Source: Tuwongella immobilis
GTDB taxonomy: Bacteria; Planctomycetota; Planctomycetia; Gemmatales; Gemmataceae
Assembly (NCBI RefSeq): GCF_901538355.1
Contig: NZ_LR593887.1
Location: 2,704,920 to 2,768,919, forward strand
Reading direction: 5' to 3'
DNA length: 64,000 nt
Position 1 is the first letter of the stretch, and each line of letters begins with the position of its first letter. Of the stretch, positions 1-8,710 are shown one piece after another. A program made the position numbers and the translations under genes. Below the pieces are notes generated by a model, which saw only the letters and a list, made by a program, of their open reading frames with translations, ran no database searches and was not told the DNA's origin.

Positions 1-18
1 ACTTGTGAGAACTGAAGC

Positions 19-519
19 ATGGCTAAAGAGCGTGAAGCCCGCCAGGATGATTTGGCGGATTATGTCGTTAAGATTCGTCGCTGTGCCGCCGTGGTGAAGG
101 GCGGTCGTCGGTTCAGCTTCAATGCCCTGATCGTTGTGGGTGATAAGCGCGGGAAAGTGGCCTACGGCTATTCGAAGGCGAATGAAGTTCCTCCTGCGGT
201 TGAAAAAGCGCTGAAGGACGGACAAGAATCGCTGAAGCGGACCCGTAAGATTGCTCTCCGGGGCGGGACAATTCCTCACCGAGTGATTGGTCGCTACGGC
301 GCTAGCCGAGTCATCATGGTTCCGGCTGGTCCTGGCACTGGTGTGAAGGCCGGTCCTGGTGTCCGCGAAGTATTGCAGGCCTGTGGGGTTTCGAATATCC
401 TCACGAAGGTTCACGGTTCTTCGAACCCGATCAACTTGGTGAAAGCCACCATTGATGGTTTGTTGCAACTGCGGACCCGTGAAGAAGTGGCGAGTTTGCG
501 AGGAGTGGCCCTGTCATGA
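19..519 (+). CDS. rpsE: 30S ribosomal protein S5
   Basis: Component of the small ribosomal subunit, involved in decoding fidelity and mRNA entry. The 166-residue product has the S5 double-stranded RNA-binding region (VVKGGRRFSFNALIVVGD) and the C-terminal fold with GSSNPINLVKATIDGL. The length is normal for S5. It is the first complete gene of the ribosomal run and its stop overlaps the rplO start as ATGA (516-519), so the two are translationally coupled. In most bacteria rpmD (L30) lies between them; it is missing here. The identification is secure. Confidence 0.97.
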   Translation: MAKEREARQDDLADYVVKIRRCAAVVKGGRRFSFNALIVVGDKRGKVAYGYSKANEVPPAVEKALKDGQESLKRTRKIALRGGTIPHRVIGRYGASRVIMVPAGPGTGVKAGPGVREVLQACGVSNILTKVHGSSNPINLVKATIDGLLQLRTREEVASLRGVALS

Positions 520-1022
520 ATTTGCACGATGTTCACCAGGGCGTCCAAAAGCGGAAGTCGAAAAAGCGCGTTGGTCGCGGGATTGGCTCCGGCCATGGCA
601 AGACTGCTAGCCGTGGTCATAAGGGGCAATATGCTAGCGCTGGCGCTGGCTTGCCTAGCTCGATGTTCTCCGGTGGTCAAACGCCGCTGTATCGTCGCGT
701 TCCGAAACGTGGTTTCAACCAAGCATTCTTTGCTCGCGTTTACGCGGTCGTGAATGTTGCGGATCTCGACGCGCTGTTCAACGATGGTGACACGATCACC
801 CCGGAACAACTGAAAGCCTCGGGGTTGGCGAAGAAGCCTTGCGACGGATATAAGATCTTGGGCGACGGTGAGTTGACCAAGAAGCTGACTGTTTCTGCTC
901 ATCTGTTTTCGAAGTCTGCGATTGCGAAGATCGAAGCCAAAGGTGGTACGGTCACCGTGATTCCTGGACCGAAGAAGCCGGTGAAGAATAAGATGAAGCC
1001 TCGGCCTCCGAAGACTGTTTGA
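516..1022 (+). CDS. rplO: 50S ribosomal protein L15
   Basis: Large-subunit protein L15, 168 residues. The basic glycine-rich N-terminus (KKRVGRGIGSGHGKTASRG) and the GGQTPLYRRVPKRGF segment are diagnostic. It starts inside the rpsE stop codon and is followed by secY after about 120 bases. The C-terminus ends in a Lys/Pro-rich tail (PKKPVKNKMKPRPPKTV), longer than in E. coli L15. Confidence 0.97.
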   Translation: MNLHDVHQGVQKRKSKKRVGRGIGSGHGKTASRGHKGQYASAGAGLPSSMFSGGQTPLYRRVPKRGFNQAFFARVYAVVNVADLDALFNDGDTITPEQLKASGLAKKPCDGYKILGDGELTKKLTVSAHLFSKSAIAKIEAKGGTVTVIPGPKKPVKNKMKPRPPKTV

Positions 1023-1141
1023 TGATCGATTGGATGAGATTTTTCTCGCAGGATGCCCCTAGCCAGATCGACTGACGAGATCGGTTCGTTGAGAAGTCCT
1101 ATGACTTCACGATGAGCCGATCTGTCTGCGTGAGGATGATG

Positions 1142-2527
1142 ATGAACCAGCTCAAATCGATCTTCTTGATTCCAGAGTTATCGAAGAAGATCTACTTCAC
1201 TTTGATCATCCTGGCCGTCTATCGCATCGGGTATTTTATCCCGTTGCCGGTGGTCGATCACGTGGAAATGGCCAAGACGATGTCCAATCAAACGGGCGCG
1301 TTTAGCCAATTGTTAAACTTTGTCTCGCAGTTTTCTGGTGGGAACCTGAGCCAAGCCTGTATCTTTGCTCTCGGGATCATGCCCTACATCTCGGCGTCGA
1401 TCATCATGCAGCTTCTTGCTGCGGTGGTTCCTTCGCTTGAGAGGCTCCAGAAGGAAGGCGAAGCGGGTCGCAAGACCATCAATCGCCGCACTCGCCAGCT
1501 GACCGTCGCGATTTGCTTGGTTCAGTCGGTGTTCTGGGTTCGCCATTTGATGGCCCCGGCCAGCTCGGGTGGTCTCGGGCTTGCGGTCGCGGGGTATGCT
1601 TCTGGCTCGGCCTATTTCTTTTACTTCATCTCGACCGTTTTGGTCATGACCGCCGGGACGATGTTCCTGATGTGGTTGGGCGAACAGGTCGATGAATACG
1701 GCATTGGCAACGGTATCTCGCTGATCATCATGGCCGGGATCGTCTGTCGGATTCCCGATGCCACAGTCGCGCTGCTATTCGACGTCACGGAAACGGGTTA
1801 CGTCCTCAAGTCATCACTGTACACCTTGGGCGGAACCGGCGGATCTGACATCTCCTTTGAGAAGCTGATGGTTCTCGGGATCTTGTTTATTGCTGTGGTC
1901 ATGGCCGTGGTGGCGATCACCAAAGCGCAACGTCGGATCCCCTTGCAATCGGCTCGGCACGTCAAGGGGCGTCGTGTTTATGGTGGGACCCGCGCCAATT
2001 TGCCGTTGAAGGTGAACCAAGCGGGTGTAATGCCGGTGATTTTCGCCAGCTCCCTGCTGATCCTGCCGAATCTGTTTTTCTCGATTCTGAATTCATCCGG
2101 TTCATCCTCGTTCCTTCGTGGGTTGCAATCGTCGCTGAATGAGCGATCGTGGACCTACAATGTCCTCTACATCGGCTTGATCTACTTCTTCTGCTACTTC
2201 TGGACGGCGATCCAGTTTAATCCCAAGGATCTTGCCAACAACCTGAAGGAGCACGGCTCGTTCATTCCCGGTTATCGTCCGGGTAAACGAACTGCGGATT
2301 ACCTGGAAAAGGTGTTGATGCGGATCACCTATGTTGGGGCGGCCTTCTTGGCGATTATCGCCATCATCCCGAATATTGTGAATCGGGCGATGGATGTTGA
2401 TTACCGAGTCGCTAGCTTTTACGGCGGCACGGGGTTGTTGATCGTGATCAGCGTTGCCTTGGATTTGGTGCAGAAAATCAATAGCCACTTGGTGATGCGG
2501 AACTATACTGGTCTGACCGACGAGTAA
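1142..2527 (+). CDS. secY: Protein translocase subunit SecY
   Basis: Central membrane channel of the Sec translocon. The product is about 461 residues with ten hydrophobic segments. Typical SecY features are PYISASIIMQLL, GNGISLIIMAGI, the cytoplasmic loop RRIPLQSA and the motif RPGKRTADYLEKVL. The open frame extends to an ATG at 1112, but three ATGs in a row occur at 1136-1144. A GAGG at 1132-1135 is best spaced for the last of them, giving MNQLKSIFLIPELSKK at the N-terminus. Its place between rplO and adk is the standard spc order. Confidence 0.95.
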   Translation: MNQLKSIFLIPELSKKIYFTLIILAVYRIGYFIPLPVVDHVEMAKTMSNQTGAFSQLLNFVSQFSGGNLSQACIFALGIMPYISASIIMQLLAAVVPSLERLQKEGEAGRKTINRRTRQLTVAICLVQSVFWVRHLMAPASSGGLGLAVAGYASGSAYFFYFISTVLVMTAGTMFLMWLGEQVDEYGIGNGISLIIMAGIVCRIPDATVALLFDVTETGYVLKSSLYTLGGTGGSDISFEKLMVLGILFIAVVMAVVAITKAQRRIPLQSARHVKGRRVYGGTRANLPLKVNQAGVMPVIFASSLLILPNLFFSILNSSGSSSFLRGLQSSLNERSWTYNVLYIGLIYFFCYFWTAIQFNPKDLANNLKEHGSFIPGYRPGKRTADYLEKVLMRITYVGAAFLAIIAIIPNIVNRAMDVDYRVASFYGGTGLLIVISVALDLVQKINSHLVMRNYTGLTDE

Positions 2528-2697
2528 GTTGTGTTCTGGGGCGAATCAAGCTCTCCCGATTCGTCCCGGAATTCCTACCTTGTTTCGATTCTGGTGATCG
2601 ATGGAGCATCTCTGGCTCTGTAGATTTCAGGATATCATAGTTTGGGTGCTGATTCGGAACACTGTTCCATCCCTCCTTCAGGCAGAGCAGGCAATTC

Positions 2698-3351
2698 ATG
2701 CGATTGGTGCTGATTGGTCCTCCGGGCAGCGGTAAAGGGACGCAGGCCAAGCTACTGGTCGAGCGTCAATCGCTGAAGTATATTGGGACCGGTGTGATTC
2801 TCCGGGAGGCCATGTCTCGCAATACCGAGACTGGGCGTTTGGCTGAGCCGTTCCTGAAGAAAGGGCATCTGGTTCCGGACGATCTGGTGAATGAGCTGGT
2901 TTCTGACTTGTTCACGCAACCCAATCGCCCAGACTGTTTTGTTTTGGACGGGTATCCCCGGACACTCGCCCAAGCGGTTTGGTTTGATCAATTGCTTCCG
3001 AAGCTAGACTTCAATTTGGATGCGGTTGTTCAGTTTGTTGTGGATGATGAGGAAGTGGTCAGTCGCCTTTGCGGTCGGATGTCGTGTTCCAATCCGCAAT
3101 GTGGAGCCCCATACCACCTTCGCTCGCGTCCCCCCAAGCAACCGGGGATTTGTGATCTCTGTGGAAGCCCGCTCACGCAGCGTCCGGATGATCGTGAGGA
3201 AACGATTCGAGCTCGCCTGGCGGTGTTCCATCAAACGACGGATGCGTTGGTCGAGCATTACCGGAAGTTGGGCCTCCTTCGTGAAATCTCGGCATATGAT
3301 CCAGTCGAGACGATTTACGCCAACGTGATTCGAGCGATTCAAGGGACTTAA
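2698..3351 (+). CDS. adk: Adenylate kinase with zinc-binding LID
   Basis: Converts ATP + AMP to two ADP in the cytosol. The 217 residues show the P-loop GPPGSGKGT (7-15), the DGYPRT motif (84-89) and a long LID with four cysteines (C130, C135, C152, C155) that would hold a structural zinc, as in Gram-positive adenylate kinases. The AMP-site stretch usually written STGDMLR reads GTGVILR here, an unusual substitution of two residues. It follows secY after about 170 bases and precedes map by 19 bases. Confidence 0.95.
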   Translation: MRLVLIGPPGSGKGTQAKLLVERQSLKYIGTGVILREAMSRNTETGRLAEPFLKKGHLVPDDLVNELVSDLFTQPNRPDCFVLDGYPRTLAQAVWFDQLLPKLDFNLDAVVQFVVDDEEVVSRLCGRMSCSNPQCGAPYHLRSRPPKQPGICDLCGSPLTQRPDDREETIRARLAVFHQTTDALVEHYRKLGLLREISAYDPVETIYANVIRAIQGT

Positions 3352-3370
3352 TGTAGGAGCTGAGAAACCG

Positions 3371-4243
3371 GTGAGCCGACGCAACTCTCCGCGAATTCCC
3401 GAACTGAAATCGGATCGTGAGATCCAATTGATGCGCGAGGCCGGGAAGCTTGTCGCAACCGCGCTGCAAATGTGTCGCGAGATGTCGGTTCCCGGAACGA
3501 AGACGATCGACATGGATCGAGCCGTCGAAGAATTCTTCGCTCGTCATCAAGCGTTCCCGCTCTTCAAGGGATATCCTGGCCGGACTCCGTACCCGGCTTG
3601 CACCTGTATCTCCGTTAACGAGCAGGTGGTTCACGGTATTCCTGGCCCCCGCGTGCTGAAAGATGGCGACCTTGTATCGATCGATACCGCGTGCCGACTT
3701 GACGGCTGGTGTGCGGATGCTGCGATCACCGTTCCGGTTGGGGCGGTTCGACCGGAGCGGTTGCGCTTGCTCAAGGTGAGTGAAGAAGTCTTAGCGATTG
3801 CCGCACATGAGATGGGCCGTTGCCGCTGGTGGAGCGAAGTGGCATCGAAGATGCAAGCACATGCGGAGTCAGCCGGCTTCAGCGTGGTCACTCAATACGT
3901 TGGGCACGGTATCGGTCGCACGATGCACGAATCGCCACAGGTTCCGAACTTTGTGACGAAAGACCCGGTGATGCGGCAAGACTTTCGACTCGAACCGGGG
4001 CTGGTGATTGCGGTTGAGCCGATGGTCAACATGGCGCGTCCCGAAGTTGTTACGCTGAGCGATCATTGGACCGTCGTGACTCGCGACGGACTTCCCAGCG
4101 TTCATGTGGAGCATACTCTGGCGTTGACTCGCGATGGGGTGTTCGTGGTGACAGCCCCTCCAGGTGCGGATCCGCTCACGTATGCGAGCTTGCTTCAACA
4201 GTCCAGTGCGAACTTGACAACCTCTGGCTATAGCGAAAAGTGA
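3371..4243 (+). CDS. map: Methionine aminopeptidase, type I
   Basis: Removes the initiator methionine from nascent proteins. The 290-residue product carries the five metal ligands of the family at the expected spacing: D105, D116, H179 (in GHGIG), E216 (in AVEPM) and E247 (in VEHTL), plus H88 in VVHGIPG. A GTG start is used (GTGAGCCGA), 19 bases after adk. The C-terminus is about 25 residues longer than in the E. coli enzyme. infA, often found after map, is absent and rpmJ follows. Confidence 0.95.
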   Translation: MSRRNSPRIPELKSDREIQLMREAGKLVATALQMCREMSVPGTKTIDMDRAVEEFFARHQAFPLFKGYPGRTPYPACTCISVNEQVVHGIPGPRVLKDGDLVSIDTACRLDGWCADAAITVPVGAVRPERLRLLKVSEEVLAIAAHEMGRCRWWSEVASKMQAHAESAGFSVVTQYVGHGIGRTMHESPQVPNFVTKDPVMRQDFRLEPGLVIAVEPMVNMARPEVVTLSDHWTVVTRDGLPSVHVEHTLALTRDGVFVVTAPPGADPLTYASLLQQSSANLTTSGYSEK

Positions 4244-4346
4244 CCGGTTTTTCCTTCGGGATCACTTGTCGGTTTGCGAAGAGTTGTTATCTTGAAGGTT
4301 TATCAGGCATCCATGGCGATGCTGTTTGTATTTGAGCGAGTGGATC

Positions 4347-4460
4347 ATGAAAGTACGATCGAGCGTGAAGCGGATCTGCGAGAAATGTAAGCTGATCCGT
4401 CGTCATGGGCAGGTCCGAGTGATCTGCGTTAATCCTCGTCACAAACAACGACAAGGCTGA
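4347..4460 (+). CDS. rpmJ: 50S ribosomal protein L36
   Basis: A 37-residue protein beginning [14 protein letters not shown]. It has the zinc ligands of the C+ form of L36 (C11, C14, C27, H32) and ends NPRHKQRQG. It lies between map and rpsM, its usual place, and ends 8 bases before the rpsM start. The C+ form suggests no need for a zinc-free paralogue, although one could lie elsewhere. Confidence 0.96.
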   Translation: MKVRSSVKRICEKCKLIRRHGQVRVICVNPRHKQRQG

Positions 4461-4468
4461 GGTCCGTA

Positions 4469-4852
4469 ATGCCGCGTATTCAAGGTGTGGACATCCCGGG
4501 AGATAAGCCGACTCATATCTCCCTGCGCTATCTTGTGGGTATCGGCCCGACGACCTCGCTTCGGTTGTGCGAACAGCTTGGCCTCGACCCGATGCGTCGA
4601 GCCAAGGAATTGAGCGATGACGATCTGGCGCGTCTTGCGAATGTGTTGGACCGCGAATATTTGATCGAAGGTGCGTTGCGCCGTCAGGTCAATGCAAACA
4701 TTGGTCGGTTGACGTTTATTGGTTGCTATCGCGGAATTCGGCATCGCAAGAGCCTTCCTTGCCGTGGCCAGCGGACCAAGACAAACTCGCGTACTCGGAA
4801 AGGTCCGCGAAAGACGGTTGCCGGTAAGAAGGGCGTCAAGGACATGCGCTGA
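4469..4852 (+). CDS. rpsM: 30S ribosomal protein S13
   Basis: Head protein of the small subunit that contacts the P-site tRNA and the inter-subunit bridge. The 127 residues start [13 protein letters not shown] and contain the helix-two-turn-helix [16 protein letters not shown]. The basic tail [19 protein letters not shown] is diagnostic. It sits 8 bases after rpmJ and 20 bases before rpsK. Confidence 0.97.
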   Translation: MPRIQGVDIPGDKPTHISLRYLVGIGPTTSLRLCEQLGLDPMRRAKELSDDDLARLANVLDREYLIEGALRRQVNANIGRLTFIGCYRGIRHRKSLPCRGQRTKTNSRTRKGPRKTVAGKKGVKDMR

Positions 4853-4872
4853 TTTGCGCGAGGAGTGGGTTC

Positions 4873-5253
4873 GTGGCGAAGAGCAAGAAACGCAAACAGC
4901 GACGCAACGTCAGCCGTGGGATTGTTCATATCCAGGCGACGTTCAACAACACGATTGTGACGATTTCCGATGCCGCCGGCGACACGCTTTGCTTCGCCTC
5001 GGCTGGTTCGGTTGGGTTCAAGGGAAGCCGAAAGAGCACTCCGTTCGCCGCTCAGCGAGCTGCGGAAGATGCCGCTTCGAAAGCTTCCAAGTTTGGTTTG
5101 AAGGAAGTCGAAGTTCGCGTCAAAGGCCCTGGTGCCGGACGTGAATCGGCGATTACCGCGCTTCAAGCTGCTGGATTGTCCATCAAGGCGATCGAAGATG
5201 TGACTCCGTTGCCGCATAATGGCTGCCGTCCTCCGAAGAAGCGTCGGGTTTGA
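4873..5253 (+). CDS. rpsK: 30S ribosomal protein S11
   Basis: Platform protein of the small subunit. The product is 126 residues with the family stretch [18 protein letters not shown] and the C-terminal [22 protein letters not shown] start at 4873 is supported by AGGAG at 4861-4865. A strong hairpin follows the stop before rpsD. Confidence 0.97.
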   Translation: MAKSKKRKQRRNVSRGIVHIQATFNNTIVTISDAAGDTLCFASAGSVGFKGSRKSTPFAAQRAAEDAASKASKFGLKEVEVRVKGPGAGRESAITALQAAGLSIKAIEDVTPLPHNGCRPPKKRRV

Positions 5254-5270
5254 TTCTCGATATTTCGATT

Positions 5271-5310
5271 CAGGGGCAGAGAAACGCATCGCGTTCCCTC
5301 TGGCCCCTGT
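5271..5310 (+). promoter_or_regulatory. Hairpin between rpsK and rpsD
   Basis: A long stem is formed by CAGGGGC-AGAG (5271-5281) with CTCT-GGCCCCTG (5298-5309), and an inner stem AACGC/GCGTT caps it. Only a broken T-run (GTTTATTG) follows. It could be an attenuator, an RNA-processing site or an S4 autoregulatory site; S4 is a known translational repressor of its own operon in other bacteria. The structure is visible, the function is inferred. Confidence 0.5.
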
Positions 5311-5370
5311 TTATTGTTGAATACCGGTTGTCTGATTCTCTGTTCCTGTACTCGCAGATGTGAATTCTCC

Positions 5371-6009
5371 ATGGCGCGTAATCTCGATCCGTCTTGCAAA
5401 AAATGTCGACGCGAACAGGTCAAGCTGTTCTTGAAGGGGTCCCGTTGCTATGGGCAGAAGTGCCCAATTGATAAGGGGGCTCTGCCGCCGGGGATGCACG
5501 GTGCGCGTCGCAGCAAACAGAGCGAATATGGTATTCGTCTCCGCGAAAAGCAAAAGTTGAAGCTGTTTTACGGTTTGCTGGAACGTCAGTTCCGTCGCTA
5601 CTATGCGATTGCAACTCGCGCTCCGGAAAACACGGGCGAACAGTTGCTTTCGATCCTTGAGCGTCGGCTCGACAATATCGTCTTCCGGCTGGGCTTCGCG
5701 GTTTCCCGCAAGGGTGCTCGTCAGCTTGTGACCCATGGTCACATTCTGGTGAACGGCCGCAAGTGCAACATCCCGAGCGCCCTGGTGAAAGTCAACGACA
5801 CCATCACGGTGAAGATGCGTCCCAGCAGCTTGGAACTCGTGCGAAACTCGCTGGCGGATCAAGCTGGCCGTCGGGTTCCCGACTTCCTGGAAGTGGCTGC
5901 CGGTGAAAATCCCGAAGGTCGCATGCTCCGGCTGCCAACTCGCCAGGATGTTGACCCGAACATTCGTGAAATCCGCGAACAGCTCATCATTGAAATTGCC
6001 ACTCGTTAA
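5371..6009 (+). CDS. rpsD: 30S ribosomal protein S4
   Basis: Primary 16S-binding assembly protein and known repressor of its own operon. From the ATG at 5371 ([12 protein letters not shown]) the product has 212 residues. Four cysteines (C9, C12, C26, C31) form the N-terminal zinc site of the C+ form. The S4 RNA-binding domain follows from about residue 100 ([23 protein letters not shown]). The frame stays open further upstream, but this ATG matches family starts. It is 54 bases upstream of rpoA. Confidence 0.96.
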   Translation: MARNLDPSCKKCRREQVKLFLKGSRCYGQKCPIDKGALPPGMHGARRSKQSEYGIRLREKQKLKLFYGLLERQFRRYYAIATRAPENTGEQLLSILERRLDNIVFRLGFAVSRKGARQLVTHGHILVNGRKCNIPSALVKVNDTITVKMRPSSLELVRNSLADQAGRRVPDFLEVAAGENPEGRMLRLPTRQDVDPNIREIREQLIIEIATR

Positions 6010-6062
6010 TCGCTGGTTTGTTCGGTTCCGCTGGTGTTGGTCAGACCGGGAGGCTTCTCGAG

Positions 6063-7067
6063 ATGCGGATCAAGTGGCGTGGTTTGGAGTTGCCGAGTCG
6101 CGTGGTCGCGGATCGGCAGTACCTTTCCGACACCTATGGCAAGTTTATTGCGGAACCCTTTGAACGTGGGTTCGGCTTCTCCGTGGGCAATTCGCTTCGG
6201 CGGATTTTGCTTTCGACGCTCGAAGGGAGCGCGGTGACCACGGTGAAGATCCGAGGTGTTCAACACGAAATCACAACCATCCCCGGGGTGGTTGAAGATG
6301 TCACCGACATCATTCTGAACGTGAAGAGCTTGGTTGTGAAGAATCTTTCGGATCAACCGAAGACAATCACGATCAATCGCGATAAACGGGGGGTGGTCAA
6401 GGGCTCGGATATCGAGCACGATGAATCGATCCAGATCATCAACCCTGAGCATGTGATCGCTACCATGACCGCCGATATCCCATTCCATGTCGAGATGACA
6501 GTGGAAAACGGTCGTGGCTACCGAACCGCCGAAGAAATGATGTCCAAAGACCGGGAAATCGGCACGATTCTGGTCGATGCGAGTTTCTCTCCGGTCGTTC
6601 GCGTGAAACACGAAATCGAAGAAACTCGTGTTGGTCAACGCACCAACTTTGATCGGTTGGTCCTCGAGATTTGGACAAACGGAACGATTACCCCGCAATT
6701 GGCATTGGTGGAAGGTGCCAAGATTCTGCGGAAGCATTTGAACCCGTTTATTCAATACTCCGAGCCTGGCCCGGAAATTCCGTTGGAAGATCGGATCGAG
6801 ACCGGTGCTGCTCCTCGTGATGCGGTCGATCACGCTCTCGAACGCAAGCTGAGCATGAGCTTGGCTGAATTGGAACTTTCCGTTCGTGCCACCAACTGTT
6901 TGGAATCGGAAGGGATCACCAGCGTTCGCGACTTGGTGATTCGCACCGACGAAGAACTCTTGGAAGTTCGGAACTTCGGCGACACAACCTTACGTGAAGT
7001 CAAGCAAAAGCTCCAAGAGCACGGCTTGACTTTGGGGATGAAAGTCCCTTCCTCAAGCCGTTCGTGA
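6063..7067 (+). CDS. rpoA: RNA polymerase alpha subunit
   Basis: Platform for RNA polymerase assembly and activator contact. From the ATG at 6063 ([13 protein letters not shown]) there are 334 residues. The N-terminal domain contains [21 protein letters not shown]. The C-terminal domain contains [13 protein letters not shown] and [15 protein letters not shown], which bind UP elements and regulators. A GGGAGG lies about ten bases before the start. It is followed by rplQ after 18 bases. Confidence 0.96.
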   Translation: MRIKWRGLELPSRVVADRQYLSDTYGKFIAEPFERGFGFSVGNSLRRILLSTLEGSAVTTVKIRGVQHEITTIPGVVEDVTDIILNVKSLVVKNLSDQPKTITINRDKRGVVKGSDIEHDESIQIINPEHVIATMTADIPFHVEMTVENGRGYRTAEEMMSKDREIGTILVDASFSPVVRVKHEIEETRVGQRTNFDRLVLEIWTNGTITPQLALVEGAKILRKHLNPFIQYSEPGPEIPLEDRIETGAAPRDAVDHALERKLSMSLAELELSVRATNCLESEGITSVRDLVIRTDEELLEVRNFGDTTLREVKQKLQEHGLTLGMKVPSSSRS

Positions 7068-7085
7068 AGATAAGGATTTGATGCG

Positions 7086-7580
7086 ATGCGTCACTTAAAT
7101 CAGGGTCGCAAGCTTGGGCGCACTCCCTCGCACCGACTCGCCCTCAAGCGAAACTTGGCTAGCAACCTGATCACTCACGGTCAGATTGTGACCACGGTTG
7201 AGAAGGCCAAGGAACTGCGTCCGTTCATCGAGAAGCTGATCACCATCGCCAAGTCGGGCACCCTGCACGCTCGGCGGACTGTCGCTGCTCGCCTGGGACC
7301 GATGAGCTGCGCTCCGATCATGGACAAGAATGACGCTGCCGTTCCTGGCACGATTCTTTCCAAGCTGTTCGATGAAATCGCGCCGCGGTTCAAGGATCGT
7401 CCGGGTGGCTACACGCGGATCATCCGTCGACATGAACGACGCTTGGGCGATGGCGGTCAAACTGCTTACATCGCCTTCCTGCAAGAAGGTGAAGTCAAGG
7501 AAAAGAAGCAAAAGGCTGCACCCGCTCCTTTGGCTCCTGCTCCGGCCAGCGAAACTGCCCCCGAATCGCCTGCGAGCTAA
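7086..7580 (+). CDS. rplQ: 50S ribosomal protein L17 with Ala/Pro tail
   Basis: Large-subunit protein L17. Residues 1-120 have the family signature (RHLNQGRKLGRT, HGQIVTTVEKAKELRPFIEKLI, GGYTRIIR). The total of 164 residues is longer than usual because of an Ala/Pro/Lys-rich tail (KEKKQKAAPAPLAPAPAS). It is the last gene of the operon, with a terminator 28 bases after its stop. Confidence 0.96.
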   Translation: MRHLNQGRKLGRTPSHRLALKRNLASNLITHGQIVTTVEKAKELRPFIEKLITIAKSGTLHARRTVAARLGPMSCAPIMDKNDAAVPGTILSKLFDEIAPRFKDRPGGYTRIIRRHERRLGDGGQTAYIAFLQEGEVKEKKQKAAPAPLAPAPASETAPESPAS

Positions 7581-7608
7581 ATCTAGTTCGCTCCCTGCGA
7601 CGAATCAC

Positions 7609-7640
7609 AACGCCATCTCGATCTTTCGAGGTGGCGTTTT
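7609..7640 (+). terminator. Intrinsic terminator of the ribosomal operon
   Basis: A 13-bp stem with one G-U pair: AACGCCATCTCGA (7609-7621) with TCGAGGTGGCGTT (7626-7638), a 4-base loop and a T-run. It marks the end of the spc/alpha transcript. Confidence 0.85.
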
Positions 7641-7752
7641 GTGTTCCATCGTCTCACCTCGTGACTCATCTTCCGTCGTTGTTCGTTCTCTGAAGACCGA
7701 ACGCATCAGCTGTTTTTCATTGTCTCGGTGTGTCTGCGAATCCGAAGCGGCG

Positions 7753-8616
7753 TCATTCTCGGATGCCGATGATTCCGACTGCCGAAATAACCATCACGAA
7801 TCCCCAGAAACCGACGTAGACCGGCCAACGCGTTTGGGGCAATCCGCGGAGTGCCGCACGCCAGATGGTCAATGACACCCCTAACGCTGTGGTCGCTCGC
7901 ACTTCCGCATCCCGTTGTCGGCATTGGAAATACGCCCACCATTGACCGCCATACATCGCGACAAATCCGAGCATCAGTTGTGAAATCGCCCAGAGTGCCC
8001 GAGTTCGTGGTGCTTCACTGAATGTGTCGACGACCGCCAGCGAGATGAAGATCACCGCGATTCCGCCGAGATTTAGCATGATCGGCCACAGCTTCGAGGT
8101 GATCTCTCGAAGTGGTCGTGTTGCCACCACCGCAACTGGAGTCGGTTCTGTTTCCGTCGTTGGTGTTGACTCGATGGAATGACAGTATCCGCATTGGGGG
8201 CAAAGGCCCATTCCATTCGGATCGATCAAGCGTGTTTGGCATCGCGGACAATCCAAGATCGCTTGAATCGTTGTACTTGGTCGAACTTGGGTTGTTGACG
8301 GATTCGCTTTGCGTTGGGGTTGAGTCTGTTCGATCGGCGATGCGGCGGCGGCTTCGCTTTGCCGGGAATGTGGTTGAATGTTCGCAGTGGGTGCGTTCGA
8401 TGGCGCATTGATTCGGGGGAGCGGAGTCGGCATTTGCGCGGGTAGTGGGGCGACGCTGCCCGGCGATGGTCGAAGCGATTGTGTGGATTCCGGATCCGAA
8501 TCGCCCTCGGGAACTGATGGAGTGGGTGTCGGCGGTTCGGACGGTTGCGTCGGCGGGGACGGCACGTTCCGCAGCGCTTGCGTCTCAGCATCTGAAGGTG
8601 GTTCCATCATTGCCAT
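7753..8616 (-). CDS. Zinc-ribbon membrane protein, unknown function
   Basis: Not recognised as a named family. From the ATG at 8616 (MAMMEPPSD; 8610 is also possible, with AGGG upstream) it has about 287 residues. Residues 1-110 are Pro/Ser/Thr-rich and probably disordered. A zinc ribbon follows, with two CxxC pairs (CPRCQ, CPQCG), then three hydrophobic segments in the last 110 residues (IMLNLGGIAVIFISLAVV, ISQLMLGFVAMYGG, VYVGFWGFVMVISAVGII). This order suggests a membrane protein with a cytosolic zinc-binding head. It is convergent with the ribosomal operon. Confidence 0.7.
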   Translation of the reverse strand: MAMMEPPSDAETQALRNVPSPPTQPSEPPTPTPSVPEGDSDPESTQSLRPSPGSVAPLPAQMPTPLPRINAPSNAPTANIQPHSRQSEAAAASPIEQTQPQRKANPSTTQVRPSTTIQAILDCPRCQTRLIDPNGMGLCPQCGYCHSIESTPTTETEPTPVAVVATRPLREITSKLWPIMLNLGGIAVIFISLAVVDTFSEAPRTRALWAISQLMLGFVAMYGGQWWAYFQCRQRDAEVRATTALGVSLTIWRAALRGLPQTRWPVYVGFWGFVMVISAVGIIGIRE

Positions 8617-8710
8617 CCCTGAACGAATCGTCCGCTGAAGTGATCTTGTCTGATTATACCCAGTTGCTTCAGTCGCTGTCTGCTGGGAACAAAAACTTCC
8701 TGCATCAGCA

